50,011 nt of DNA from an uncultured Spirochaetaceae bacterium (GTDB lineage Bacteria > Spirochaetota > Spirochaetia > Sphaerochaetales > Sphaerochaetaceae). The notes under the pieces are model-generated. The model searched no databases. It was not told the origin of the DNA and saw only the letters and a program-made list of their open reading frames with translations. The stretch covers positions 1 through 50,011 of the forward strand of contig CALXKZ010000067.1 in the NCBI GenBank assembly GCA_944389065.1, given 5' to 3'. Of this stretch, positions 25,980-34,758 are shown piece by piece (within the stretch, counting starts at the first letter, position 1; each line of letters begins with the position of its first letter). Made by a program: the position numbers and the translations under genes.

Positions 25980-26008
25980 ACTCTAGCCTAAAGACAAAGG
26001 ACAGGCAA
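25980..26008 (-). promoter_or_regulatory. rimO promoter, predicted leaderless start
   Basis: On the minus strand TTGCCT (26003-26008), a 17-bp spacer and TAGAGT (25980-25985) end exactly 6 nt before the GTG start codon. The start of transcription should fall on or next to the start codon. It overlaps the promoter of the SprT-like gene on the other strand. Confidence 0.6.
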
Positions 26009-26019
26009 GGCGGTATCAT
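25991..26019 (+). promoter_or_regulatory. Promoter of the SprT-DUF2786 gene, predicted leaderless start
   Basis: AAGACA (25991-25996), a 17-bp spacer and TATCAT (26014-26019) end exactly 6 nt before ATG 26026. No ribosome binding site is present at normal distance. The element is interleaved with the rimO promoter. Confidence 0.6.
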
Positions 26020-26025
26020 ACCCGC

Positions 26026-27039
26026 ATGGACCGGACTATTAGGTCAGTAAGCCATATTATTGACCATAAGATAAACAGGCTATGGGGAATATACAGAGAA
26101 AAGAAGGCTCGGCTTGGAATCAGCGAAGAATTCATAACCGCAGTCTTTGCTGTTCCTGATCTGCCAGACAACGCCCTTGCAATGTTCCGTCCAGAAGACA
26201 GAATCATAACAATAACAGAAGAAGTGCTTGTCAGGGGATCTGAAGAGAATTCCGGCAATGTCTTCCTGCATGAACTGGCTCATGCACTTGACTGGCATCT
26301 TCACAGAAAGGCAGGCCATGGCCCATCATTCAGGGAATGCTGCCGTATTCTTGGGCTGCCTCCGGAGTTCTCGAAAAGACAGGTCAGGTTATCAATTGAC
26401 AAGGACAATTCAAGACGTGAGAAGATAAAGAAGCTCATGGCTCTTTCATCATCGCCTTTCGAGAACGAAGCAGCAGAAGCAATAAAGAAAGCTCAGAAGC
26501 TGATGCTTGAAGGAACAGGGCCAGCAGAAGATGAATACAGACATATATATACATCCGAGCTGTATGAAGCTGTCAGGCTCCCTTTCTGGACAAGGGAGCT
26601 TGCATGGTATGCCAGCAGATCCAGCGGTGTCTATAGCATCATAGTCCCGATAAACGGAAGACGTATTCTGACAGTGCATGGAAGTGTTGAGGAGATCGAA
26701 CTTGCCTTCTATATTTTTGATTATGTTGTCTCTGCCGCCGAACGTGAGATAAAAAGAATCAGGAGCGAAGGACGGGCAATATCAAAAGGAAGCTTCATAT
26801 GCGGAGCTGTGGATGTCCTGAAGGAAAGAACGGAAGGAACAGCAGAAGGAAAAGCCCTGATGGAAATGAGCAGGAACAATGAGGTTCTTGCAAAGGAGCT
26901 AATATACCGTACTGCGAAGATAAGCACGGCATATGCCCGTACATCAATCAACAGATCCAGTTATGATCTCGGACATGATTTCGGCCGCAGTCTTGATATC
27001 AGGAAGGGAACAGAAAGAAAACTGATAAAAGACAGATGA
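26026..27039 (+). CDS. SprT-like zinc metalloprotease domain fused to DUF2786
   Basis: The 337-residue product has an N-terminal SprT-like domain with the HExxH zinc site HELAH (H82, E83, H86) and a possible third ligand H98 in HGPSFRECCRILG. A DUF2786 segment follows at about 131-163 (REKIKKLMALSSSPFENEAAEAIKKAQ). A C-terminal region of about 160 residues has ELAWYASRSSGVYSI and resembles the DUF7168-type domain often attached to DUF2786. SprT/Spartan proteins cut DNA-protein crosslinks, but this bacterial fusion has no known role that I can cite. The gene is divergent from rimO and has its own promoter. It ends 215 nt before aroA. Confidence 0.75.
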   Translation: MDRTIRSVSHIIDHKINRLWGIYREKKARLGISEEFITAVFAVPDLPDNALAMFRPEDRIITITEEVLVRGSEENSGNVFLHELAHALDWHLHRKAGHGPSFRECCRILGLPPEFSKRQVRLSIDKDNSRREKIKKLMALSSSPFENEAAEAIKKAQKLMLEGTGPAEDEYRHIYTSELYEAVRLPFWTRELAWYASRSSGVYSIIVPINGRRILTVHGSVEEIELAFYIFDYVVSAAEREIKRIRSEGRAISKGSFICGAVDVLKERTEGTAEGKALMEMSRNNEVLAKELIYRTAKISTAYARTSINRSSYDLGHDFGRSLDIRKGTERKLIKDR

Positions 27040-27217
27040 GAAAAAACCTTCTCGAAGAGGTTCTGAGAATCAGGTATAAGATCTGAGACTGTCAGCTCCG
27101 GGAAGGAATGCATTTTTATGGCTATATCTTATTTGCTGTTATCCATCATTACAATAGGATAGACATACATTTCCGAAAAAACGGGATGGTTTGATCATCT
27201 TCCCCCTGCCCCATTCC

Positions 27218-27246
27218 TTGCCTGAGCAATCCTATCTGAATAAAAT
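27218..27246 (+). promoter_or_regulatory. aroA promoter, predicted leaderless or near-leaderless start
   Basis: TTGCCT (27218-27223), a 17-bp spacer and TAAAAT (27241-27246) lie 8 nt before ATG 27255. No ribosome binding site is visible. The -35 box and spacer length equal those of rimO. The rest of the 215-bp gap shows nothing that I recognise. Confidence 0.55.
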
Positions 27247-27254
27247 CCGGAACT

Positions 27255-28511
27255 ATGATTAGATTATCCCCATCACGTCCGGCAGGTATTGTCGAGGTTC
27301 CAGCCTCCAAAAGCCAGACGATAAGAGCATTCCTGATTGCATATTTCTCCGGAGAGATGAGCATAATACGCCATCCTCTTGTATCATCGGATACACAGTC
27401 TTGCATAGAAGCAATAAAGGCTCTGGGAGCAAAGGTGTCATTCAGCCATGATATGTCCGCTGCATATGTAGATGCTTCATCAATCTCGCTTCCGGACAGC
27501 ATCACGATAGATGCAGGCAACAGCGGGACAACGGAGTACCTTCTTCTTCCTATGGCCGCATCCCTTAGAATTCCTGTTACGATAACAGGAGATGAACAGC
27601 TAAGGAGAAGACCCCTGGGGCCTCTTGCCGAAGCGCTCTGCTCCCTCGGAGCTGACATATCATGCAGCAATGGAAAACCTCCAGTGACGATCAAAGGTCC
27701 GCTATCTGGAGGCAGGGCATCAATAGAATGCCGCACAAGCCAGTATCTTTCAGGCCTGCTTCTGGGAGCCCCTATGGCTTCAGCAAGAACAGTGATAGAC
27801 TGTCCTCTCCTTTTTGAGAAACCATATGTATCGCTCACGCTCGGATGGCTGGACAAGCAGGGAATAAGATACAGCATCAGCGACGATTACATGCATTCGG
27901 AGATAGAAGGCGGACAGCGCTATCATGGATTCGATGAATATATCAATGGCGACTATTCCTCAGCCTCCTTCTTCTTCGCAATGGCGGCAATGGCAGGCAC
28001 CGCGATAACAGTAAGAGGTCTGGACAGGAATGATGCCCAGGGAGATAAGGCAATCCTTGATATCCTCAAGTCGATGGGATGCATGGTCACCTGGGAAGGG
28101 AATGCTGTGACAGTACGAGGACCGGAGAAGCTCAATGGCGGGACTTTTGACCTCAATGCTATTCCTGATACGCTTCCCATTCTTGCTGTGACAGCAGCAG
28201 CTGCAGAAGGAACAACGAAGCTGACAAATGTACCGCAGGCGAGAATCAAGGAGACAGACAGGATACGTTCCATGCACGAGAATCTCTCAGCTCTCGGTGT
28301 TGAATGCGAAGAGGAAGAAGATGGCCTGATAATCCATGGAAAAGGATATATCGAAGGTGGGTATGTCAAGGGATTCGGCGATCACAGGATAATAATGGCA
28401 ATGGCATCGCTGTCTGCAGCGGCATCTGATGATATAATCATAGATAATGAAGAGGCAGCGGCTGTGACATTCCCGACATTCTTCAATCTATTCGATTCTA
28501 TAAGGAAATAA
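27255..28511 (+). CDS. aroA: 3-phosphoshikimate 1-carboxyvinyltransferase (EPSP synthase), divergent
   Basis: The 418-residue product matches EPSP synthase, which joins PEP to shikimate 3-phosphate in the chorismate pathway. Seen motifs are PASKSQTIRAF (K19, S20, R24), GNSGTTEYLLLP, RRRPLGPLAEAL, TSQYLSG, NAIPDTLPI (the catalytic aspartate), ARIKETDRI and GDHRIIMAMA. Two normally conserved positions differ. The arginine after GNSGTT (R100 of the E. coli enzyme) is tyrosine, and the C-terminal lysine before the FP motif (K411) is valine in AVTFPTFF. The fold and other active-site residues are intact, so it is probably functional. No ribosome binding site precedes the ATG. The next gene, a threonine aldolase, starts 4 nt later. 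Confidence 0.88.
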   Translation: MIRLSPSRPAGIVEVPASKSQTIRAFLIAYFSGEMSIIRHPLVSSDTQSCIEAIKALGAKVSFSHDMSAAYVDASSISLPDSITIDAGNSGTTEYLLLPMAASLRIPVTITGDEQLRRRPLGPLAEALCSLGADISCSNGKPPVTIKGPLSGGRASIECRTSQYLSGLLLGAPMASARTVIDCPLLFEKPYVSLTLGWLDKQGIRYSISDDYMHSEIEGGQRYHGFDEYINGDYSSASFFFAMAAMAGTAITVRGLDRNDAQGDKAILDILKSMGCMVTWEGNAVTVRGPEKLNGGTFDLNAIPDTLPILAVTAAAAEGTTKLTNVPQARIKETDRIRSMHENLSALGVECEEEEDGLIIHGKGYIEGGYVKGFGDHRIIMAMASLSAAASDDIIIDNEEAAAVTFPTFFNLFDSIRK

Positions 28512-28515
28512 AACC

Positions 28516-29526
28516 ATGTACGATCTCAGATCTGATACCTTCACCAAGCCAACCGAAGCTATGAGGAAGGCTATGTACAATGCGGAAGTCGGAGACGATG
28601 TATACGGAGAGGATCCGACTGCTGAGAAGCTTCAGCGCATAGCTGAGGAGATAACAGGCAAGGAACGATCGCTGATAGTCTCATCTGGCTGTATGGGCAA
28701 CCTTATTCCACTGATGATAAAAGGAGGGAGAGGAATGGAGGTCCTCACTTCCGGATACTCCCATATAGTGAACCATGAAATCGGAGCTGTTGCATCGCTT
28801 TCAGGCACGCTGCCCGTAATCATTCCATCTGACTATGGCATAATGACAGCTGAAGAGATAGAGAAGCATATCCATGGATATGCCTATGATATGTCAGAGA
28901 GCGCGATCATAGAGACTGAGAATACGACATCAGGCATCGTATATCCTCTCGAGGAACTCAGGAAAATCAGAAAGACAGCAAAAGAGCATTCGCTCTGGGT
29001 ACATATGGACGGTGCCAGGATATTCAATGCCTCTGTCGAGACAGGTATAAGCGTCAAGGATTATGCAGATACAGCTTCAGATATAACATTCTGTCTCTCT
29101 AAAGGTCTTGGATGTCCTGCTTTCTCAATACTTTCCGGCGACAGGGATTTCATCGAGAAGGCAAAGCGCATAAGGAAGCTCCTTGGAGGCGGCATGAGGC
29201 AGATCGGGATATTCGCAGCAGCCGGCATCTATGCTCTTGAGAACAATATTGCAAGGCTTAAGGATGACCACGAGCATCGTGCTGCAATATCAAAAGCCCT
29301 GGAAAGAAGCGGATGGGCCGATGTCGCAATCTCTTCGACAAACATGATCTTCTTCAATTCCAGCTATCCGATGGATAATATCGTGAACGCTTTCAGGAAA
29401 AAGGGTGTGCTGTTCCTGAAAGAGGGCGAGATGGGAAGAATCGTGCTCAGTCTCAATATAAACGATGAGGATACCGATGCTATCGTGAAGATAATAGACA
29501 GCACAAACATAGAGGAGTTTTCATGA
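28516..29526 (+). CDS. ltaE: Low-specificity L-threonine aldolase
   Basis: This 336-residue PLP enzyme cleaves L-threonine or L-allo-threonine to glycine and acetaldehyde. It begins with the family signature YDLRSDTFTKPTEAMRKAM and has GDDVYGEDPT near residue 27. The PLP lysine lies in FCLSKGLGCPAFS near residue 197. Length is normal. Its ribosome binding site AAGGAAA overlaps the aroA stop codon, and the gene ends in an ATGA overlap with the EFR1 gene, so aroA-ltaE-EFR1-malY form one operon. The combination has no obvious pathway logic beyond amino-acid metabolism. Confidence 0.92.
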   Translation: MYDLRSDTFTKPTEAMRKAMYNAEVGDDVYGEDPTAEKLQRIAEEITGKERSLIVSSGCMGNLIPLMIKGGRGMEVLTSGYSHIVNHEIGAVASLSGTLPVIIPSDYGIMTAEEIEKHIHGYAYDMSESAIIETENTTSGIVYPLEELRKIRKTAKEHSLWVHMDGARIFNASVETGISVKDYADTASDITFCLSKGLGCPAFSILSGDRDFIEKAKRIRKLLGGGMRQIGIFAAAGIYALENNIARLKDDHEHRAAISKALERSGWADVAISSTNMIFFNSSYPMDNIVNAFRKKGVLFLKEGEMGRIVLSLNINDEDTDAIVKIIDSTNIEEFS

Positions 29527-30290
29527 GTACGGTTCTGGCAGTTGCTACAGGAACTGGAAACAGCCTGTTCGTGGCCGATAGGATAAAGCATGACTATCTT
29601 TATTTTGCAGAGGATCTCATAAGCGGAAACGAAAGTCTGCCAGATGATATGGACCGGCTCGGGATCATCTTCCCCGTTTACTGCGGAGGCATACCGCATG
29701 CCGTTCTGCGCTTCATAGAGGAAGTCCTCTCAGACAGAGACAATTCCGGTCTTGGATACATCTTCGCAATAGTAACAAACGGGGGACTTCCATTGAATGC
29801 CCTGAGCGATCTTGACAGGACGCTTCAGGACAATGGGCTTGCCCTATCATACGGGAAAGCAGTCAGAATGCCCGATGCATACCTTCCTCTGCAGAAGAAA
29901 GCCGTATCGAAAGAGAAAGCTGAGGAGATTGCCAGGAAAGCGGAAGAGAAGCTCAAAGCCATTGCAGAGGATACAGATTCAGAGAAAATAGAGATCCCGG
30001 GAAAGGGATTCCTTTATCGTACTGTCAGGCGCTTTTCCAGACTTGCATCAGCACCACGCCCAAATGAAAAACTGGGAATCGACTCAGCAAAGTGCATACA
30101 TTGCATGACATGCGTCAGGATATGCCCTGAGGGGAATATCAAGGAAGAAAATGGCAGGATTATCATAGGCGACAGCTGCATATCATGCTTCGCCTGCTAT
30201 CATAGATGCCCGGAAATGGCAATAACCTATCCGGGAGCAAAAGGACAATATAAAGGTCTTGTTGAGACTTCAAGACTTTTCAGGAGGTGA
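29523..30290 (+). CDS. EFR1 family flavodoxin-ferredoxin fusion
   Basis: The 255-residue product joins a flavodoxin-like domain (about 1-160, starting VLAVATGTGNSLFVAD, the FMN phosphate loop) to a C-terminal double [4Fe-4S] ferredoxin. The clusters are formed by CIHCMTCVRICPEG near residue 192 and CISCFACYHRCPEM near residue 218. EFR1 proteins are cytoplasmic electron carriers with no specific assigned partner. The ATG overlaps the ltaE stop by 4 nt, and the malY-type gene follows with its AGGAGGTGA signal in this gene's tail. Co-expression with two PLP enzymes suggests an amino-acid related redox task, which is inference. Confidence 0.88.
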   Translation: MSTVLAVATGTGNSLFVADRIKHDYLYFAEDLISGNESLPDDMDRLGIIFPVYCGGIPHAVLRFIEEVLSDRDNSGLGYIFAIVTNGGLPLNALSDLDRTLQDNGLALSYGKAVRMPDAYLPLQKKAVSKEKAEEIARKAEEKLKAIAEDTDSEKIEIPGKGFLYRTVRRFSRLASAPRPNEKLGIDSAKCIHCMTCVRICPEGNIKEENGRIIIGDSCISCFACYHRCPEMAITYPGAKGQYKGLVETSRLFRR

Positions 30291-30293
30291 ATA

Positions 30294-31517
30294 ATGGATT
30301 TCTCGAAGGCTGCGGACAGAAGCCATACGAACAGCATCAAATGGGATAGTACTGCTATCGAGAATATATCAGCGAACCCTGAAGCAGAGCCATTCTGGGT
30401 TGCGGACATGGACTTCCCGACCGATTCCTATATCGCCGAGGCTGGAAGGAAAGTAGCAGAGACAGGGATATACGGCTATCCATCTTTCCCGCTTCTGACA
30501 GCTAAAGCCTCAGAGTGGCTTGAGAAGAAGCATGGCTGGAAGGTGCCAGCAGAAGAGATCACATTCGCTATGGGACTTCTCCACGGGATCGCATCCTGCA
30601 TGGATCTCTTCACAGAAAAGGGAGATACGATTCTCGTCCCGACGCCAGCATACAGGCCTTTCAGGGAAATCACTGCAAACCAGGAACGTGTGATGATCGA
30701 TCATGAGCTCGGATATGATCACGATAGAGCTTCATTCTATCTGGATAAAGAACGCTTCAGAAAGGATGCAGAGAAGGCCAGATGCATACTCTTCTGCTCG
30801 CCTCATAATCCATCAGGTATCGTATTCTCAGAAGAAGAGCTCAGATTCATCCTTGAGACGGCAAAAGAGCTTGGAATACTCGTAATAAGCGATGAGATAC
30901 ATTCCGATCTCGTCCATCCGGGAAAGAAGCATATCCCGATGAATAAGGTAAATGAATCGATAGGAGCCGACTGCATCACCCTCTTCGCTCCCTCCAAGAC
31001 ATTCAATATCGCGGGAGAGCACTCATCATTCATTGTCTTCTCATCAAAAGAGAAGCGTGAGAAGTTCAGAGCAAGAGAGCATGCAATGAGACTGGATGAA
31101 CCCAGCATCGTTATCGGCGAACTTGCGTCGAGCGCGTATGAGCACGGACTGGAGTACAACAAGGAACTCTGCGCCTACCTTGGAGAGAACGTGAAGAGAA
31201 TCGATGATTTCCTCAAGACCTCTGGCTCAGGCATGAAAATGGTCAATGCGGAAGCATCATTCGTTGCATTCCTGGACTGTATGGATGTATATGACAAAGT
31301 GAAGGCCGAAGCCGAGGCCCATCCGGAAAAGTATACAGGGGGAAATGGAGGGGGCATTCTTTCGAGGTTCTTTGGCGTCAATGCATCCGTCGCAGTCAAT
31401 GATGGAACATGGTTCGGCGATCAGTGGGGTCGTTTCGTACGCTTCAACTACGGCACATCGCAGGATAAGGTGCTTGCAGCACTCAAGAGGATGGCTGAAG
31501 CTCTGAAAGCTCTATGA
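30294..31517 (+). CDS. MalY/PatB-type PLP lyase (cystathionine beta-lyase)
   Basis: The 407-residue fold-type I PLP enzyme resembles MalY and PatB, C-S lyases that release homocysteine, ammonia and pyruvate from cystathionine. It contains FWVADMDFPT near residue 36, YGYPSFP, CSPHNPSG near 165, SDEIHSDL near 198 and the PLP lysine in APSKTFNIAG near 232. These features separate it from ordinary class I aminotransferases. The ATG at 30294 is 3 nt after the EFR1 stop codon. Its last 35 nt overlap the 3' end of addA on the other strand, so no terminator lies between the convergent genes. Confidence 0.9.
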   Translation: MDFSKAADRSHTNSIKWDSTAIENISANPEAEPFWVADMDFPTDSYIAEAGRKVAETGIYGYPSFPLLTAKASEWLEKKHGWKVPAEEITFAMGLLHGIASCMDLFTEKGDTILVPTPAYRPFREITANQERVMIDHELGYDHDRASFYLDKERFRKDAEKARCILFCSPHNPSGIVFSEEELRFILETAKELGILVISDEIHSDLVHPGKKHIPMNKVNESIGADCITLFAPSKTFNIAGEHSSFIVFSSKEKREKFRAREHAMRLDEPSIVIGELASSAYEHGLEYNKELCAYLGENVKRIDDFLKTSGSGMKMVNAEASFVAFLDCMDVYDKVKAEAEAHPEKYTGGNGGGILSRFFGVNASVAVNDGTWFGDQWGRFVRFNYGTSQDKVLAALKRMAEALKAL

Positions 31518-34500
31518 CATCACCATTCCTGTCCCATACAGGACCTGGATCCATCGATCTGGCATAAAGAAGCATTCCATAAGCTTTCAATCCATAGAGG
31601 CCGCCAATGGCCTCTATGTATTTCATTATCTGGTCCTTATGGATCTCTGGGCACATGACTCTGTCAGTCTTGAAATCGATGATAAGAACACACGAATCCA
31701 GGGACACAACAAGATCTGCCGATCCTTCGATCACAATCTCCCCGTCCGGATAATAGAAGCGGACCTCGCTCTCTACCCTTCTGCCTTCAATGAGCTTCCT
31801 GAAAAGAACGGAGGAGCTGAAGCGCATGGCAATTGCCGCGCTCTCCCTTCTGAGAGCATCCTCTGCGTCAGCAGGAATCCCCGGGATAGCGGAGAATGAA
31901 GGCTCTCTTCCCGTCGCAGCCGCTTCCATTGCTTCATGGACCATCGTCCCGAACTGCGCATAAAGTCCATGCTTCCTGATGATCTCATCGGATGAGAATG
32001 GAGGAAGAGCCCTTCCAGCTGCTTCGGGGACTGAATCATCCGCACTCTCAGCTGCTGCGATTCTCTTTGAAGAGGATACACCTCTTTCATATATAGCCGC
32101 ATCGTACCAGGAAGAACATGCATCCCGCTGTCCGGATGGGAAGAGAGCAGATGCTTCTACCGCGGGAATGATCTCTTCTTCGATTCCGGAAACCGCCGAG
32201 TACATGCCATAGAGGGAGGACTCCATTCCACGCTTCTCATTGGCAGTCACCAGAAGATGGCATGATGCCCGTGTGAGAGCTACATACAGAACCCTTTTCC
32301 TCTCTGCCATCTCCCGTCTGGCCCTGGCTTTATTGAGGACAGCCGTATATGGATGGCTGGCCCCGCTATCACGCGGATCTATCATGAAGAACGGATGGGT
32401 ACCGGAGTAAGCAGAGAGAGCATTGCGTTCAGTCTGGCCTCCGCCTCCCCTTGCTGCATCAGAGACAATCACTATCGGGAACTGCAGTCCCTTTGATTTA
32501 TGTATGCTCATTATCTGAACGGCATCGCTCTCAAAATGCTGGACAGAAGCCTCTGGAAGCTTCTCAGGACTGCCGATCAGAGGACGGAGCGAATCAAGGA
32601 ATACAGGAAGTGATATACCACGCTCATCGGAACGTACCGCTGCCGCCCAGATATATGAGAAGTGCTCCTCATAGACAGAAAGGGACGGATCTGAAACGAG
32701 GTATGAATGGTAGCCGCTTCTGTAGTAGATCACATCAAGTATCTCAGCGATCTTCCTCCTCCCCGCCATGGCTCTTGCTTCCTGATACAGATTCCTGAGG
32801 GCTGAGAATGCAATGCGGTCCCTCTCGCTTCTGAACTGGGGCTGGCTATCGAATGCCATGAAGCACTCATTCTCCTCATCGGTCCAGTCTGCAAGGAACA
32901 TAAGGCCTTCATCGGATATCCTGGCGAATGGGGATCGGAGAAGAGCAAGATAAGCGGCCTTATCATCAGGATAGACAATGAGGGTCAGGAACGAAAAGAG
33001 GTCGCTGGCAAGTCCTTCAATCGCTACAGATGCGCTCTCAATGACTGTGTACGGGATTCCACGGAGGCGGAAAACCCTCTCGAAAGGCATCTGTGATTTA
33101 GCAGTCTGAAGAAGAAGTGCTATATCCGAGAAACGGGGCTTCCGGACACCGCCATTTCCATCAGGCACTTCATATCCGCTGCCACTGACCATCGAAAGGA
33201 TCTCTGAAGCTACCCAGTATGCCTCGCTCTCTCCTGGAGGAGCGGGATCGTCAACGCAGCTGCCATCCTTAGGCACAATCGCCATACGTATCTTCGGTTC
33301 CACCCCCGGGACCATATCCCTGCTGCCAATAGACGCTGGATCAGCTTCAAATGATGCAAATGGAATACCTGTCATAGCTTCAATGACATCCTCACCATCC
33401 ATATCGGCACTTCTGGATGTGAATACGGGGTTGAACACTTTATTGAAGTGCTCGATTAAAAGCGGTTCCGATCGGTAGTTCATCGAGAGCGTAAGATAAT
33501 CGCCCCCCATCTTCCCAATATCGTTCCGAAGCGATCTGAACACAGAGACATCTGCTCCGCGGAAGTAGTAGATCGACTGTTTATCATCCCCTACGAAGAA
33601 GAGCTTCCCAGGATCTAAATCCTCAGGACCGGGTACTTTTCCCATAGCCGCTCCAGGCTTTGCTGAGAGAAGATACAGGAGATCTCTCTGGCTGCCATTG
33701 TTATCCTGGAACTCATCGACCATTATGTATCTGAAGAGCGCTGTATAGTAATCCCGGACAGATCTGTCTGATAGGAGAATAGCCTTCGCAAGTGCTTCAG
33801 TATCATGGAATGAGAGCAATGAACGTGTTCTCTTTATCTCCTGTATGCGATTCACGAAACGCTCGATAAGCTCTGATACCGATCTGCAGTAGTCCTCAGT
33901 CCCGGAGACAGCCTCTGAGACCAGGGCCTCTGCTCTCAATGGCCTGTAGACATTCCTGATAAATGCGGACAATTCCTTATCAGCCTTGCGCCTAAGCTGC
34001 ATCAGGGAAAAGTCAGGAATGGATCCGCCATTTCTCCTGTATTCTGAAATGAATCCAGAGATACTACCATACAGCTTTGAATCAGCGTCCTCTTCATTTA
34101 AACGCTCAAGCTCATCCAGCATAGAAAGGAACGGCCCTCTGGCTCTTTCTGATAGAAGCCTGCTATAGAAGCTGTAGCTCTCCATGTTCCTCTCAGCAGT
34201 AAAGTCCGTGAGGATATCCGTACAGGAGGCAATATCAGAGAGGAATGAGCGTATCTCATCCTCGGAGTATGAGGCTGCAAGGCACGCGAACGCACCATCC
34301 ATAGTCTTGTCTGAGGTAAGCTCATCAAAGACAGCACTTATGATATCATCAGCTTCATCGGACTCCATGACGGAGAAATCGCGCATGATACCGTACTTCA
34401 GCGAATCCGTTCTTGCAATCTCTCCCCAGAATGAATCCATTGTGGAGATATGGGCTTTAGGGAAACGGGAAGACAGCTCAGAGGCTATATACTCATCATG

Positions 34501-34758
34501 CTCTGCCGCATATGAAAGGAGGGAGTATATGCGCTCATACATCTCAGCAGCTGCTTTTCTCGTGAATGTGAGGGTGAGAATCTCATCTGCATGGGCCTTG
34601 CGTTCCATTACAAGGCGGGCAAAGCGCAGCGAGAGGACGGTAGTCTTCCCCGACCCCGCACCTGCGGAGACAATCGCAGCGCGATCAGCATTGACAGCGG
34701 CAAGCTGCTCTTCCGATAGCCTGATATCCCTGGCAGCAAGCAGTTCACTGAAAGTCAT
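31483..34758 (-). CDS. addA: UvrD-type helicase/exonuclease subunit AddA
   Basis: The 1091-residue product fits AddA (RecB-like), the helicase-nuclease subunit that resects double-strand breaks for RecA. N-terminal helicase motifs include LSEEQLAAVNADRAAIVSAG, the Walker A GAGSGKTT, LTFTRKAAAEM, VDEFQDNNGSQ and QSIYYFRGAD. The middle has VQIMSIHKSKGLQFPIV and LYVALTRA. The C-terminal RecB-type nuclease has GTMVHEAME, then EGSADLVVSLDSC and the catalytic D-x-K in IDFKTD. I chose ATG 34758, which overlaps the addB stop as ATGA, over the upstream ATG 34782. It is slightly shorter than Firmicute AddA proteins. Confidence 0.93.
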   Translation of the reverse strand: MTFSELLAARDIRLSEEQLAAVNADRAAIVSAGAGSGKTTVLSLRFARLVMERKAHADEILTLTFTRKAAAEMYERIYSLLSYAAEHDEYIASELSSRFPKAHISTMDSFWGEIARTDSLKYGIMRDFSVMESDEADDIISAVFDELTSDKTMDGAFACLAASYSEDEIRSFLSDIASCTDILTDFTAERNMESYSFYSRLLSERARGPFLSMLDELERLNEEDADSKLYGSISGFISEYRRNGGSIPDFSLMQLRRKADKELSAFIRNVYRPLRAEALVSEAVSGTEDYCRSVSELIERFVNRIQEIKRTRSLLSFHDTEALAKAILLSDRSVRDYYTALFRYIMVDEFQDNNGSQRDLLYLLSAKPGAAMGKVPGPEDLDPGKLFFVGDDKQSIYYFRGADVSVFRSLRNDIGKMGGDYLTLSMNYRSEPLLIEHFNKVFNPVFTSRSADMDGEDVIEAMTGIPFASFEADPASIGSRDMVPGVEPKIRMAIVPKDGSCVDDPAPPGESEAYWVASEILSMVSGSGYEVPDGNGGVRKPRFSDIALLLQTAKSQMPFERVFRLRGIPYTVIESASVAIEGLASDLFSFLTLIVYPDDKAAYLALLRSPFARISDEGLMFLADWTDEENECFMAFDSQPQFRSERDRIAFSALRNLYQEARAMAGRRKIAEILDVIYYRSGYHSYLVSDPSLSVYEEHFSYIWAAAVRSDERGISLPVFLDSLRPLIGSPEKLPEASVQHFESDAVQIMSIHKSKGLQFPIVIVSDAARGGGGQTERNALSAYSGTHPFFMIDPRDSGASHPYTAVLNKARARREMAERKRVLYVALTRASCHLLVTANEKRGMESSLYGMYSAVSGIEEEIIPAVEASALFPSGQRDACSSWYDAAIYERGVSSSKRIAAAESADDSVPEAAGRALPPFSSDEIIRKHGLYAQFGTMVHEAMEAAATGREPSFSAIPGIPADAEDALRRESAAIAMRFSSSVLFRKLIEGRRVESEVRFYYPDGEIVIEGSADLVVSLDSCVLIIDFKTDRVMCPEIHKDQIMKYIEAIGGLYGLKAYGMLLYARSMDPGPVWDRNGDVIELSELQPSS

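Noticed and set aside
27149..27877. A 242-codon open frame on the minus strand
   Set aside because: It lies opposite aroA, which has clear family motifs, and its translation resembles no protein I know. Treated as an antisense shadow.
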